Positions 28,190 through 38,357 are shown, counted from the first letter of the stretch. The stretch is 64,000 nucleotides of DNA from Bernardetia sp. (GCA_020630575.1 JAHDBD010000018.1:30034-94033), one strand, 5' to 3'. Numbers and translations: made by a program. Notes: generated from the sequence alone by a model not told the origin.

Positions 28190-28390
28190 GTTTAGTTTGA
28201 TTAAATTGATTAGAGTAGTAGTGATTTAAAATAAAAGTGAAAACAATAATTAAACTCAGATAAATACTTAGTCAATTAGTGCCTTCACTACTACATACAA
28301 AAAACAACGTACAAACTAGCTCACAAAAACTTAAAAAAGTTTTATTTTTTAGAAATCAGTCTTTTGAAATAAAAATTCATTCTAATCAAA

Positions 28391-28807
28391 TCAATACTTC
28401 TCAAAATAAAGTGTATCAAATTCTATAAGTAGACTATCTCTTCGTTGTAAAATCAATTCTTCTAAATTCAACTCTAATACTTTGAATTTCAAAGTATCTT
28501 CTTTTCTTGAAGGATTAGAATAAGGTAAAAGCAAAATAGAATCTTCAAAAATCCAGTTTCTGTACGTTGTTCCTCCATATTGGGTGGCTTGGCGAAACAA
28601 AAAAGCTGTATCTTCTACATTTAATGTTACAGGAAATTTTTTTATAACAGAATCAGCTACTCCACGTTTACCTGTTAGGCGAAAAAGTTTCCAACTTCCT
28701 TCAAATTTTTTAGCAAATTCATTCTTCATTTTTTCAGAGTTGTTCTGACACGAAAATAAAAAGAATGATAAAATAGCAAGAAGTAAAAATGATTTTATAG
28801 TTTTCAT
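28391..28807 (-). CDS. Small lipocalin-like lipoprotein
   Basis: A 138-residue lipoprotein with lipobox LFSC (Cys20). After a helical linker comes FEGSWKLFRLTG, then alternating strands (VTLNVEDTAFLF, RNWIFEDSILLLP, LKFKVLELNLEELIL). The G-x-W near the N terminus of the mature domain is lipocalin-like. No ligand can be inferred. It is the first of a run of minus-strand envelope genes and diverges from the glutamate dehydrogenase gene. Confidence 0.78.
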   Translation of the reverse strand: MKTIKSFLLLAILSFFLFSCQNNSEKMKNEFAKKFEGSWKLFRLTGKRGVADSVIKKFPVTLNVEDTAFLFRQATQYGGTTYRNWIFEDSILLLPYSNPSRKEDTLKFKVLELNLEELILQRRDSLLIEFDTLYFEKY

Positions 28808-29043
28808 TTCAATAATGATTTTTTGGCAAATAATTTAGGTTTCAAATATCGCAATTTAAAGTTTCCTATTCTATAAAGGAGAATAAACAAAGGCTAAAAG
28901 CTCAATAGACAATAATTTATTTTTATCGAAAAAAAATTGTTTCTAAAGAATAAGATTTGTATTTTTTGGAATAAAAAAATGAAGTAACTTTAAGCCAAAA
29001 TATATAAATACAAATTCAAACACACCTAACCCACACGTTCGAT

Positions 29044-30480
29044 ATGACAGATAAAGATAGAGAACATTTAGAACAAGGCGCAAAATTCTATAAGGATGTT
29101 GTTGGCTCTCTAAATAACGCTGCAGCACTAACAAAGCATCCAAAAGGATTGCTTGAACAAATTATTGTTCCAAATAGTGTATATGAAATGAGTTTTCCAC
29201 TTCATTTAGATAATGGAGACTATCAAGTAATTAAGGCTTGGAGAGTTCAGCATTCTCATCACAAACTTCCTGTAAAAGGAGGTATTCGTTTTGCCGAAGC
29301 TGTAAACGCAGACGAAGTAAAAGCACTTGCAACACTTATGTCTTTTAAGTGTGCACTCGTAAATGTTCCTTTTGGTGGAGCTAAAGGAGGAGTAAAAATC
29401 AATCCTAAAAAATATACTGCTCGCCAACTAGAAACAATTACACGCCGTTATACAACAGAGCTTGTAAAAAAAGAAATGATAGGGCCTTCTATTGACGTTC
29501 CTGCACCAGATTACGGAACAGGCGCAAGAGAAATGGCTTGGATTGCAGATACGTATGCACTTCTTCGCCCAGGTATCAATGCTCTTGGTTGTGTAACAGG
29601 CAAGCCTCTTTCTATGCACGGAATTCGTGGACGTACTGAAGCAACAGGTTTAGGAGTAATTTATGGTATTCGTGAAGCCATGAGTATTGCTGAGGATATG
29701 AAGGATTTAGGTTTAGAACCAGGATTAGCAGGAAAAACAGTTATCGTACAAGGTTTTGGTAATGTTGGTTATCATGCAGCACTTTATGCACAACAAGAAG
29801 GTGCAATCATAGTCGGAATTGCTGAGTACGAAGGTGGAGTATATAACAAAGATGGTTTTGATGTGGAAGATTTATTCCGTCATCGTAAAGAAACAGGTTC
29901 GCTTATGGGTTATCCAAAAGCACAAGAAGTCAAACCAAGCAATCAACTTATGGAATTTGAATGTGACGTTTTGATTCCTGCTGCATTAGAAAACCAAATC
30001 ACAGAAGAAAATGCCCCAAGAATAAAAGCAAAGATAATTGGAGAAGGTGCAAATGGTCCTATTACTAGAGAGGCAGAAGCAATTTTATTAGCTAAAGGCA
30101 AAATGATTTTACCTGATTTTTATTTAAATGCTGGTGGTGTTACTGTTTCTTATTTGGAATGGCTAAAAAATCTTTCTCGTGTTTCTTTTGGTAAAATTAC
30201 TAAGCGTTATGACCAAATGGAAAATACTCGTATCGTTCAAGCGATTGAAGCTGCGACAGGAAAAGGAGTTGGTGATGATCTTCGTAAAATGATTATGCGT
30301 GGTGCTGATGAGCGTGATTTAGTAAACTCTGCATTAGAGGAAACCATGATTACTTCATACCATCAAGTAAGAGAAACATTCAAAAATTATAAAGATGTAA
30401 AGAGTTTGCGTAATGCAGCCTTTATTACTTCGATTGACAAAATTGCAATCGCTTATATGGAATCTGGAATTTTTCCTTGA
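29044..30480 (+). CDS. Glutamate dehydrogenase (Glu/Leu/Phe/Val dehydrogenase family)
   Basis: A 478-residue enzyme. The catalytic Lys is in PFGGAKGG, the substrate-binding Lys in KGGIRF, and the dinucleotide-binding motif is GFGNVG. It converts glutamate and 2-oxoglutarate with release or fixation of ammonia. The C-terminal part is somewhat longer than the ~430 residues of typical bacterial GDH because of an extension around residues 370-478. The gene reads toward the replication origin just downstream and ends with a hairpin. Confidence 0.95.
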   Translation: MTDKDREHLEQGAKFYKDVVGSLNNAAALTKHPKGLLEQIIVPNSVYEMSFPLHLDNGDYQVIKAWRVQHSHHKLPVKGGIRFAEAVNADEVKALATLMSFKCALVNVPFGGAKGGVKINPKKYTARQLETITRRYTTELVKKEMIGPSIDVPAPDYGTGAREMAWIADTYALLRPGINALGCVTGKPLSMHGIRGRTEATGLGVIYGIREAMSIAEDMKDLGLEPGLAGKTVIVQGFGNVGYHAALYAQQEGAIIVGIAEYEGGVYNKDGFDVEDLFRHRKETGSLMGYPKAQEVKPSNQLMEFECDVLIPAALENQITEENAPRIKAKIIGEGANGPITREAEAILLAKGKMILPDFYLNAGGVTVSYLEWLKNLSRVSFGKITKRYDQMENTRIVQAIEAATGKGVGDDLRKMIMRGADERDLVNSALEETMITSYHQVRETFKNYKDVKSLRNAAFITSIDKIAIAYMESGIFP

Positions 30481-30560
30481 TTTGACCAAAATAATAAAAT
30501 TAGAAAACAACTCATACTTTGCAATTCAAAGTGTAGGATTATTTTTTATAGAATTTATAC

Positions 30561-30595
30561 AAAACCATTTCTTCTTAGGAGGAAATGGTTTTTTG
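30561..30595 (+). terminator. Intrinsic terminator after glutamate dehydrogenase
   Basis: AAAACCATTTC (30561-30571) pairs with GAAATGGTTTT (30582-30592), followed by T residues. Confidence 0.75.
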
Positions 30596-30619
30596 TTTGG
30601 TTTTACCTCCAAAAACCAA

Positions 30620-31310
30620 ATTTTATTCACATTTTTTAGAGTTATCCACATTTTGAATAAAGTTATCCACATTGTTAGCCTTATTTTCTCCTTTTTTCTG
30701 ATTTAACACGTTATTAACATTAGAAATCCAAACTTTATTCGATATTTTTTAGAGTTATCCACATTTTAACAAAAGTTATTCACATTTTGAAATATATTTT
30801 TAGTTTTTTTCACTTGTAATTTTTAAAAACTAATCTTATTTGCAGACTTATCAACATATCCACAATAAAATGTGGATAACTTCTTTGTTTTCAACACTTT
30901 CAACTCCTTTTTTCTTGTAAAAACGAAAGTTATTCACTTTTTCCACACTTATACACAATTTGTGTGAATATCTGTGCATAACTCGCATATCGATTGTGTG
31001 TAACTCATGTTAAGAAGTAGTTACTAACAGGTGTTGATAACGTTACCAACAGCAAGTTTATGGTTATCAACAGGTTATCCACAATGTGTATAAAAAGTGC
31101 TTATCAAATGTTGATACTGTGGATAAACTACATAAAAATCTGAATATCAATAAATTAACAAGTTGATAACTTTTAAAAAAGTGTGGATAACCTCTATTTT
31201 TCTGTGGATAACGTGTTGATAACTAGACTTATCCACTTATCAACACTATAATAGTAATAGTAAGGGGTTTTTAAAAAAAGAATTTCTTATTAATTAGTGT
31301 GTGAATAAGT
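30620..31310. other. oriC: Chromosomal replication origin (DnaA-box cluster)
   Basis: In about 690 bp there are 14 matches to the DnaA box TTATNCACA on either strand. Eight are the perfect TTATCCACA, at 30642, 30663, 30755, 30871, 31075, 31118, 31182 and 31203. The others are at 30623, 30776, 30949, 30973, 31085 and 31300. Five TTATCAACA variants are at 30848, 31032, 31064, 31214 and 31237. No other part of the window has such density; one extra box is at 32566. AT-rich DNA at 31255-31420 could be the unwinding element. dnaA is not adjacent, which is normal for this phylum. Confidence 0.92.
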
Positions 31311-31453
31311 TTTGAAATTGAGAAGAAAAATTTTTTTTTGAGTTGGATTTGAAAATTACTTCACTTTTTATTTCTGATGTAATTGCAGCAACTTGTATTC
31401 GAATTTCGTGAAGAAAGGAATAAATGTTATCGAACCTTAAACTTAATTCTATT

Positions 31454-31927
31454 ATGTCCTACAAAATAATTCTGAATATTTTGATTCTATTTTTATGTAC
31501 AAGTTGTTGTGCTTGTGGAGATGAATGTTGGGAAACGACAGAGGCTTTTTATCTCAGACCAATAGATAAAATAACAGGAGAAAATATTTTAATTAAATAT
31601 GATACACTTATAGGAGATTTTTATTTAACTGATAGTTTTAATAATAAGGTAAATGCAACAGTAAGAGAAACAACTTGGTATGATAATCCTCCTTATTTAA
31701 TTGTAGGAGTTGATGAAGAAGGGTATATTACTGATAAGCTATTTAAACTATGGATTAAAGATATGTATATAGGAAGTTTTGTTTTGAAAACCCAAAAAAC
31801 GAAAGCAAATATCACATCTTGTTGTTCATATTACAAAATAAATGAGTTGAAATTTATAGAATCTACTATTAGTTTAACTAAACAACCACAAGAAGAAAAA
31901 CAACCTTTTTACGAAATAAAATTTTAA
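31454..31927 (+). CDS. Hypothetical lipoprotein, Cys-rich N terminus
   Basis: A 157-residue protein from ATG at 31454 (an in-frame ATG at 31424 adds ten non-signal residues). The signal ends in LCTSC and is followed by two further Cys residues (CTSCCACGDEC). The mature part begins FYLRPIDKITGEN and contains a beta-rich domain with a second Cys pair (TSCCSYYKI). No family recognised. It is the first gene on the right side of the origin. Confidence 0.75.
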   Translation: MSYKIILNILILFLCTSCCACGDECWETTEAFYLRPIDKITGENILIKYDTLIGDFYLTDSFNNKVNATVRETTWYDNPPYLIVGVDEEGYITDKLFKLWIKDMYIGSFVLKTQKTKANITSCCSYYKINELKFIESTISLTKQPQEEKQPFYEIKF

Positions 31928-32128
31928 AAAAGTTCCATTTAAGTCAAAAAAAAATGTATTCAGAATTGATACAAATAAGATGATAATAGATAAATAACTG
32001 ATAATTATGGAATTAATAAATATATAGTTGGGTTAAGAGGTAGTTAATTTAATCTAAAACCTTCAAAAAAATAGGAAGGAATAAAATTAGCTTTTAATTA
32101 AATCCTATCAATCTTAACTACTATTATT

Positions 32129-32482
32129 ATGACTGCTTTATTTACCAAAAATCAGAAAATCCAAAATCAACCTAAATTCAGAACCACAAAAGAAGTTCTT
32201 GAAAATCTTTACTTCCAAAAAGCAAAGCACGAAAAACACTTCTTTGATTTTGAAAAGGAATTAGAAGGAATCCAGTTACGTATTTTGGAAATCAGAAATC
32301 ATCAGAATCATCACAAAGAGAAAATTTTTGCTTTAGACAAAGAAATCCAAAAGCATAGCAAGAAGCCAAAGCCAGCAAAACAGAAATACAATTACACTAG
32401 CTTCTATGTTTTTGCAGGACTTTTAATCGCTATTTTTATAGCAGCTTTATATTTTCTTTTTACACAATTTATTGCAATCTAA
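32129..32482 (+). CDS. Small coiled-coil protein with a C-terminal membrane anchor
   Basis: A 117-residue protein. Residues 20-75 form an amphipathic, charged helix (ENLYFQKAKHEKHFFDFEKE and following) with heptad-like spacing. One hydrophobic span near residues 92-112 (YVFAGLLIAIFIAALYFLF) ends the chain, so it is probably tail-anchored with the helix in the cytoplasm. No family recognised. It has its own terminator. Confidence 0.75.
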   Translation: MTALFTKNQKIQNQPKFRTTKEVLENLYFQKAKHEKHFFDFEKELEGIQLRILEIRNHQNHHKEKIFALDKEIQKHSKKPKPAKQKYNYTSFYVFAGLLIAIFIAALYFLFTQFIAI

Positions 32483-32504
32483 ATTGTTAATTTTATAAAT
32501 AATT

Positions 32505-32552
32505 AAAGCCTTATTCAATCCGTATATTTCGGTTTTGAATAAGGCTTTTTTT
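32505..32552 (+). terminator. Intrinsic terminator
   Basis: AAAGCCTTATTCAA (32505-32518) pairs perfectly with TTGAATAAGGCTTT (32535-32548) and is followed by T residues. Confidence 0.85.
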
Positions 32553-32957
32553 GATATATAAAAAGTTATCCACAAAATTTAATATTAAATTTTTAGATGC
32601 TCTTTGTCTTTGCAAATCTAAAATCGTAAATTAATATTTATCAGAAATTTGTAACAGAAGTCTATTTTTATTGGGAAAATTTCACTAAAAACAATTTATT
32701 ATTCGTTGCTTTTATAAAGACCGATACAAAAATCTCTTCCTAACAAAAATATTTTTTCTTCGTTACCAACAAAGTAATCTTTCTTAGATTGAATCTAAAT
32801 AATTCAGTTCTGAAATAAGATGTGTATTTTTGTACCAAAATCCGATAGCGTATTTTTAAATTGATAACTCATTCAGAATCAGTTAGAAAAATAAGTTTAA
32901 AAGAAACTAGAAAATACGTTCTCCCTCAAAATTAATTTATTTCAAAAAAATATATAT
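32553..32957. other. Upstream region of nrdA
   Basis: About 400 bp without a coding frame. It contains one perfect DnaA box at 32566-32574. A possible promoter is TTC-N19-TATTTTTG with the -7 element at 32825-32832, which would give a 5' leader of about 120 nt. I did not recognise a clear NrdR box pair. Confidence 0.35.
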
Positions 32958-35486
32958 ATGTACGTAATCAAGCGAGACGGCAGGAAAGAAGAAGTGATTA
33001 TGCAAAAAATCACAGCCAGAATTGAAAGGCTTTGTGATAATTTGGATAATCGTTATATAAAACCTCAAGAAATTACTTATAAAGTTTTGGCAGGACTTTA
33101 TGATAATGTTACTACCGTAGAACTCGACGAACTTGCAGCCGAAACAGCAGCCACTATGGCAACTGTTCATCCAGACTATGCGATTTTAGCTTCAAGAATT
33201 GCTATTTCAAATCTTCATAAAGAAACAAAAGACGCTTTTTCAGAAACGATTGAAGAGCTTTATAATTATGTAAACCCAAAGACAAATGAGCCAGCAGGTC
33301 TTATTTCTGATGAGGTTGTACAAGTAGTTCGTAAATATGCTCATGTTCTAAATCAAGCTATTGATTATGGTAGAGATTATGAGTATGACTACTTTGGTTT
33401 CAAAACTTTAGAACGTTCATACCTTTTGCGTCTTGATGGAAAAGTAACTGAGCGTCCTCAACAAATGATTATGCGTGTCTCTGTAGGCATTCATGGTGCT
33501 GATATTGATGCGGCTATCAAAACATATCATTTGATGGCTGAGCGTTGGTTTACACACGCTACACCAACACTTTTTAATGCAGGAACTCCAAAGCCTCAAA
33601 TGTCTTCTTGTTTCTTATTAGAAATACAAGGTGATAGTGTAGATGGAATTTATGATACATTGAAGCAGTGTGCTAAAATTTCTCAATCGGCGGGTGGAAT
33701 TGGTGTAAGTGTTCATAATGTACGTGCGACAGGTTCATATATTCGTGGTACAAATGGCTATTCAAACGGAATTGTTCCGATGTTGAAAGTATTCAACGAT
33801 ACAGCTCGTTATATTGACCAAGGAGGAAACAAACGCAAAGGAGCTTTTGCTGTTTATTTAGAACCTTGGCATGCTGATATTTTTGAGTTTTTAGATTTGA
33901 AGAAAAATCATGGTAAAGAAGAAGCTAGAGCAAGAGATTTGTTTTATGCTTTATGGATTTCAGATTTATTTATGCAACGTGTACAGGATGATGGCGAATG
34001 GTCGCTTTTCTGTCCGAATGAAGCACGAGGGTTAGCAGATTGTTATGGAAAAGAATTTGAAGATTTATATACAAAATATGAATTAGAAGGAAAAGCAAGA
34101 AAGACAATCAGAGCGCAAGAACTTTGGTTTGCTATTTTAGAAGCACAAATTGAAACGGGAACTCCGTATATGCTTTATAAAGACCACGCAAATAATAAGT
34201 CAAATCAAAAGAATTTGGGTACAATCAAATCTTCAAATCTTTGTACTGAAATTATGGAATATACTGCACCTGATGAAGTGGCAGTTTGTAATTTGGCTTC
34301 TATTGCTCTTCCAAAATTCGTTATCGAAAATAAAGAAGGCAAATTAGAATTCAATCATGAAATACTTTATGATGTAACCTATCAAGCAACTGTCAATTTG
34401 AACAGAATTATTGATAGAAATTATTATCCAATCGAAGAAGCTCGTAAATCAAACATGCGTCACCGTCCAATCGGATTGGGTGTACAAGGTTTGGCTGATG
34501 CGTTTATTTTACTTCGTATGCCTTTTGAGTCGGAAGAAGCTGCAAAATTGAATAAAGAAATATTTGAAACCATTTATTTTGCTGCCATGACTGCTTCTAA
34601 AGATTTAGCTATCACAGAAGGAGCTTATGAAACTTTTGAAGGTTCGCCATTATCAAAAGGACAATTCCAATTTGATTTATGGAATGTAGATGAAGATTAT
34701 CATAATGGACGTTGGAACTGGGAAGAATTGCGTGGCGAAGTAGTAAAACATGGAGCTAGAAACTCGCTTTTACTTGCACCAATGCCAACAGCTTCTACTT
34801 CTCAGATTTTGGGAAATAACGAATGTTTTGAACCTTATACATCTAATATTTATGTTCGTCGTGTTCTTTCTGGGGAATTTGTTGTGGTAAACAAACATCT
34901 TTTGAAAGATTTGATTGAAATTGATATGTGGGATGATGAAATGAAGAATGAACTTATTTCTGCAAATGGTTCGGTTCAGAATATCAAGCGTATTCCTCAA
35001 GAATTGAAAGATATTTACAAAACTGTTTGGGAAATTAGTCAGCGTACAATTATTGACATGTCGGCTGATAGAGGAGCTTATATTTGTCAGAGTCAGAGTT
35101 TGAATGTTCATATTCAAAATCCTACTTTCGGAAAATTGACTTCTATGCACTTCCACGCTTGGAAACGAGGTTTGAAAACAGGTATGTATTACCTTCGTAC
35201 AAAAGCTGCTGCTGATGCAATTAAGTTTACAGTAGATAAAGATGCTTTAGAAATAAATAAAGGTGCAAGTGCAACAAAAGCAAAGGCTGAAAAAATAGTT
35301 GCTCAAAGCAACGAAGAAATGTTAGAAATGGCTGGAGCTGGAGATATGGAAGAACAATCAAATCTTGCACTCGCTAGAATCCATAAACGCCAAAACGGAC
35401 AAGCACAAGAAGAACAATTAAAAGACGGACTAGGTGGAGCAGCTTGTTCACTAGACGACGAAGATTGTTTGGTTTGTGGAAGTTAA
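32958..35486 (+). CDS. nrdA: Ribonucleoside-diphosphate reductase, alpha subunit (class I)
   Basis: An 842-residue large subunit. The N-terminal ~90 residues ([13 protein letters not shown] onward) form an ATP-cone allosteric domain. Catalytic residues are visible: Cys in MSSCFLLE, the N-x-C-x-E motif in SSNLCTEI, and Cys in [10 protein letters not shown]. The C-terminal tail ends with paired cysteines (EDCLVCGS), which reduce the active-site disulfide. It makes deoxynucleotides for DNA synthesis with a NrdB radical subunit, whose gene is not in the window. Two hairpins follow. Confidence 0.97.
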   Translation: MYVIKRDGRKEEVIMQKITARIERLCDNLDNRYIKPQEITYKVLAGLYDNVTTVELDELAAETAATMATVHPDYAILASRIAISNLHKETKDAFSETIEELYNYVNPKTNEPAGLISDEVVQVVRKYAHVLNQAIDYGRDYEYDYFGFKTLERSYLLRLDGKVTERPQQMIMRVSVGIHGADIDAAIKTYHLMAERWFTHATPTLFNAGTPKPQMSSCFLLEIQGDSVDGIYDTLKQCAKISQSAGGIGVSVHNVRATGSYIRGTNGYSNGIVPMLKVFNDTARYIDQGGNKRKGAFAVYLEPWHADIFEFLDLKKNHGKEEARARDLFYALWISDLFMQRVQDDGEWSLFCPNEARGLADCYGKEFEDLYTKYELEGKARKTIRAQELWFAILEAQIETGTPYMLYKDHANNKSNQKNLGTIKSSNLCTEIMEYTAPDEVAVCNLASIALPKFVIENKEGKLEFNHEILYDVTYQATVNLNRIIDRNYYPIEEARKSNMRHRPIGLGVQGLADAFILLRMPFESEEAAKLNKEIFETIYFAAMTASKDLAITEGAYETFEGSPLSKGQFQFDLWNVDEDYHNGRWNWEELRGEVVKHGARNSLLLAPMPTASTSQILGNNECFEPYTSNIYVRRVLSGEFVVVNKHLLKDLIEIDMWDDEMKNELISANGSVQNIKRIPQELKDIYKTVWEISQRTIIDMSADRGAYICQSQSLNVHIQNPTFGKLTSMHFHAWKRGLKTGMYYLRTKAAADAIKFTVDKDALEINKGASATKAKAEKIVAQSNEEMLEMAGAGDMEEQSNLALARIHKRQNGQAQEEQLKDGLGGAACSLDDEDCLVCGS

Positions 35487-35498
35487 TTCGATGTAATA

Positions 35499-35641
35499 AT
35501 GTCGTCGGTGTTCTCACTGACAACGGCAGATTATATTTTGAAACCACCTAAAAAATTAGTTTTTTTAGGTGGTTTTTTGATTAATTTTCTATTTATCTCA
35601 TCAAACTCGTCTGCCATTATTGGTGTCCCCACCAACGACAT
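35499..35641. repeat. Inverted-repeat element in the nrdA-ftsY gap
   Basis: ATGTCGTCGGTG at 35499-35510 is complementary, with one mismatch, to CACCAACGACAT at 35630-35641. The right arm includes a local hairpin TTGGTG/CACCAA. A related motif (TTATTGGTGT ... ACACCAACAACAT) is at 57941-57974, so this is probably a genome-wide intergenic repeat. The nrdA terminator lies between the arms. Confidence 0.55.
35541..35579 (+). terminator. Intrinsic terminator after nrdA
   Basis: AAACCACCTAAAAAA (35541-35555) pairs with TTTTTTTAGGTGGTTT (35560-35575) over a 4-nt loop, then T residues. Confidence 0.85.
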
Positions 35642-35652
35642 AACAAAAAATA

Positions 35653-35683
35653 AAACCACCTCTATAAAAATAAAGGTGGCTTT
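35653..35683 (-). terminator. Intrinsic terminator after ftsY
   Basis: On the minus strand AAGCCACCTT pairs with AGGTGGTTT and is followed by a T-rich run. It lies 24 bp after the ftsY stop. Confidence 0.75.
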
Positions 35684-35706
35684 GTGTGGAAAATAATAAA
35701 CTAGAA

Positions 35707-36666
35707 TTATCCTCTTGTAAAGAACGACTCTACAAATTCTTTTTTATTGAAAATCTGTAAATCTTCTACTTTTTCACCTACACCAATATATTTTACAGGA
35801 ATTTTGAATTGGTCAGAAATTCCAATTACTACGCCTCCTTTTGCTGTTCCATCTAATTTTGTGATAGCTAAAGAACTAACTTCGGTAGCTCTTGTAAATT
35901 CCTTTGCTTGCATAAATGCGTTTTGTCCTGTGCTTCCATCCAAAACTAACATTACTTCATGTGGTGCATCTGGAATGTGTTTTTTGATTACTTTATGCAC
36001 TTTTGTTAGCTCATTCATCAAGTTTACCTTTGTTTGCAAACGTCCTGCTGTGTCTATGATTACGATGTCTGCACCTTGTCTAATTCCTTCTTCTACCGTT
36101 TCGTAAGCGACAGTTGCAGGGTGGACATTCATTCCCTTTGAAATAACAGGAACATCTACTCTGCGTCCCCATTCAATAAGTTGGTCAACGGCAGCAGCAC
36201 GGAATGTATCGGCAGCACCTAACAATACTTTTTTACCAGATGCTTTGTATTTAGCAGCTAGTTTTCCAATTGTTGTAGTTTTTCCTACACCATTTACTCC
36301 CACAACTAATAAAACATAAGGTTTTATATTACTTGGAAGATCATAATTTTCAACATCAGAAGAATTATTTTCAGCTAAAAGTGCAGCTATTTCTTCTCTT
36401 AATATTCTATCAAGTTCTGATGTAGTGGTATATTTGTCTTCTGCAACACGCTTTTCGATACGATTGATAATCTTTACAGTTGTATCGACACCTACATCTG
36501 AAGCAACCAAAATATTTTCTAGTTCATCTAAAACGTCGTCATCGACCTTTGATTTGCCTGCAATGGCTTTTCCAATTTTATCAAAAAAGTTAGTTTTTGA
36601 TTTTTCAAGACCTTTGTCTAGCGTTTGTTTTTGTTCTTTAGTAAAAAATTTCTTGAAAATAGACAT
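35707..36666 (-). CDS. ftsY: Signal recognition particle receptor FtsY
   Basis: A 319-residue SRP-type GTPase with a short N-terminal acidic/basic A region, an N domain helical bundle (DDDVLDELENILVASDVGV) and a G domain: G1 GVNGVGKTT, the DTFRAAAVDQL insertion-box motif, G3 DTAGR and G4 TKLDG. It receives ribosome-SRP complexes at the membrane for cotranslational insertion. It lies downstream of rpmB-rpmG-DUF4295 on the same strand, the usual Bacteroidota order, but a terminator at 36844-36886 separates it from them. Confidence 0.97.
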   Translation of the reverse strand: MSIFKKFFTKEQKQTLDKGLEKSKTNFFDKIGKAIAGKSKVDDDVLDELENILVASDVGVDTTVKIINRIEKRVAEDKYTTTSELDRILREEIAALLAENNSSDVENYDLPSNIKPYVLLVVGVNGVGKTTTIGKLAAKYKASGKKVLLGAADTFRAAAVDQLIEWGRRVDVPVISKGMNVHPATVAYETVEEGIRQGADIVIIDTAGRLQTKVNLMNELTKVHKVIKKHIPDAPHEVMLVLDGSTGQNAFMQAKEFTRATEVSSLAITKLDGTAKGGVVIGISDQFKIPVKYIGVGEKVEDLQIFNKKEFVESFFTRG

Positions 36667-36843
36667 ACTGTTGTTCGAAAATAGGTGGAGAAGAGAAGTA
36701 ACTTTGAAAACTTAAACCATAAGAGCTTAAAGTTTTCGATTGTTTGAAATGCAAAAATACAGATTTGTATTCAGACTTTAGGTATTCTTAACTTAGTATT
36801 TTTTGTTCACTAGTTTAAAATACAGATGCTTGAAGTAGTAAAT

Positions 36844-36886
36844 GAAAAAAAGTCCCTAAAAACATTACTGTAATGGGACTTTTTAG
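36844..36886 (-). terminator. Intrinsic terminator after the rpmB-rpmG-DUF4295 genes
   Basis: AAAAAGTCCC pairs with GGGACTTTTT around an 18-nt loop; on the minus strand a T-run follows. It would separate ftsY transcription from the ribosomal protein genes. Confidence 0.7.
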
Positions 36887-36970
36887 TCTTTTGCTTTGAG
36901 AAATACCATTTGTAAGAACTATTGAAGTATTAATAAACTTAAATGCTATTTTATTTATAAAAAATAAAAT

Positions 36971-37129
36971 TTAGCTTTTACGGTTCAATACTTCTTGTAC
37001 CATTTGTTCAGGAACGATTTCTTCCTTAAATGTATAAGCTCCAGTTTTTTCCGAACGGATAGTACGGATTACTTTAGCATATTTTTGAGTACCTTCTTTT
37101 TTTAGGGTTGCTACTACTTTCTTAGCCAT
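36971..37129 (-). CDS. DUF4295 small basic protein
   Basis: A 52-residue protein, MAKKVVATLKKEGTQKYAKV and onward, ending LNRKS. It matches the DUF4295 family, which is found almost only in Bacteroidota and always just after rpmB and rpmG, as here. Its high Lys/Arg content and position suggest a ribosome- or translation-associated role, but this is inference. It begins 94 bp after the rpmG stop. Confidence 0.9.
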   Translation of the reverse strand: MAKKVVATLKKEGTQKYAKVIRTIRSEKTGAYTFKEEIVPEQMVQEVLNRKS

Positions 37130-37222
37130 AATAGTTAAACTTAAATGAGTGAGAATACTAAATAGTCTGACTATCTAATATGATTAAAATCTAATTTGAA
37201 TGAAAGATAAGATAATAAAAAA

Positions 37223-37405
37223 TTACTTAATCTCTCTGTGCATTGTATGTTTTTTAAGGATTGGGTTGTATTTTTTCAATTCCAAACGCTCAGTTACATT
37301 TTTGCGATTTTTTGTAGTGATGTAACGAGAAGTACCTGGAACGCCAGATGTTTTGTGTTCCATACATTCCAAAATCACTTGTACTCGGTTGCCTTTCTTA
37401 GCCAT
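37223..37405 (-). CDS. rpmG: 50S ribosomal protein L33
   Basis: A 60-residue L33. It lacks the two CxxC zinc motifs (only one Cys, in LECMEHK), so it is a C-minus form that does not bind zinc. Conserved parts include [10 protein letters not shown] and the C-terminal [10 protein letters not shown]. It lies between rpmB and the DUF4295 gene in the same direction. Confidence 0.97.
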   Translation of the reverse strand: MAKKGNRVQVILECMEHKTSGVPGTSRYITTKNRKNVTERLELKKYNPILKKHTMHREIK

Positions 37406-37616
37406 GATAATAATAAAATTAACTTCTGAGTTTTATAATAATAAAATTTCAAAAGTAGAGATGTAAAGTTATATTCTAATTAAGATGCTTAAAAAATAAA
37501 TAAGTAGTACAATTGTATCAGATTTATAAAAATCTATTATACGAGTGTTTACCTTAGTGAATTTTTATTTTTTAATTAATATATTAAAAAAAAATAAGCA
37601 AATCAAATTGTTAAGC

Positions 37617-37883
37617 CTATGCTTCTTGAGCAGGCTTTAAAAAACTTTTGTGCAAATGTCCTTTTGCTACTGCTTTACGCATCGTAGGAAGGATTCCGTT
37701 TTTACTGATAGTACGGATTGCAGAAGTAGAAACTTTCAAAGTAACGAAACGATCTTCTTCAGCAATATAAAAACGTTTTTTCTGCAAGTTTGGATAAAAA
37801 CAACGTTTAGTTTTGTTGTTTGCATGAGAAACATTGTTTCCTGTCTGCGTTTTTTTGCCAGTGATATCACACACTCGTGCCAT
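37617..37883 (-). CDS. rpmB: 50S ribosomal protein L28
   Basis: An 88-residue L28 with the typical start [11 protein letters not shown] and the motifs [10 protein letters not shown] and [11 protein letters not shown]. First gene of the rpmB-rpmG-DUF4295 group. A canonical promoter lies about 300 nt upstream, which implies a long untranslated leader for a ribosomal protein mRNA. Confidence 0.97.
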   Translation of the reverse strand: MARVCDITGKKTQTGNNVSHANNKTKRCFYPNLQKKRFYIAEEDRFVTLKVSTSAIRTISKNGILPTMRKAVAKGHLHKSFLKPAQEA

Positions 37884-38357
37884 AATGAATAAAATTTATA
37901 GTAAAACAAAAGTCTATATATATGATAAATTGCTTTTGTTTCTCTAAGTTGTAAATATAAATGAAATACGAGTTGTATTTTTAAATTTTAATTTAAAAGA
38001 AGTAAATATTTTTTTGAAAACGAATGCAAAATGAACTAAGACAAAAATTATTTTTTCAGAAGTTGCATCATTTCTAAAAGCATTTCTTGCCTACTTTTTT
38101 ATTTAATAATCTCTAAAAAGAATTTTAAATAAAAATATAATTTGCTGAGAAGGCTCATTTTCAACCTTTTACTCTTTTGAATAGAATTGCAAAGGTAAAC
38201 CCTTTTTTTGTGAATTGCAATTATTAAAATAAAAAAGATGATAAACAAAATTAATTCTAGTTTTTTGCTTTGTTAGAATTTATTATCTTTAGAATCAGTT
38301 GAACTTTACTTGCAGTGCTTTAAAAATATCCTATTAATTTTTTATAAATTTTATGAA
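37884..38357. other. Divergent region between rpmB and the antiporter gene
   Basis: No coding frame. It holds the rpmB promoter at 38190-38220 and, on the minus strand, a leader of about 300 nt. I saw no confident promoter for the antiporter gene; TTATCTTTA near 38281 is a weak -7 candidate. Confidence 0.4.
38190..38220 (-). promoter_or_regulatory. Promoter of rpmB (TTG-N20-TACCTTTG)
   Basis: On the minus strand TTG (38218-38220) is followed after 20 nt by TACCTTTG (38190-38197), a full match to the Bacteroidota -33/-7 consensus. Transcription should start near 38184. Confidence 0.55.

Noticed and set aside
30620..31310. Repeated TTATCCACA motifs considered as a CRISPR-like or iteron array
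   Set aside because: The repeats are 9 bp, on both strands and irregularly spaced. They match DnaA boxes and not CRISPR repeats, and there is no plasmid Rep gene.
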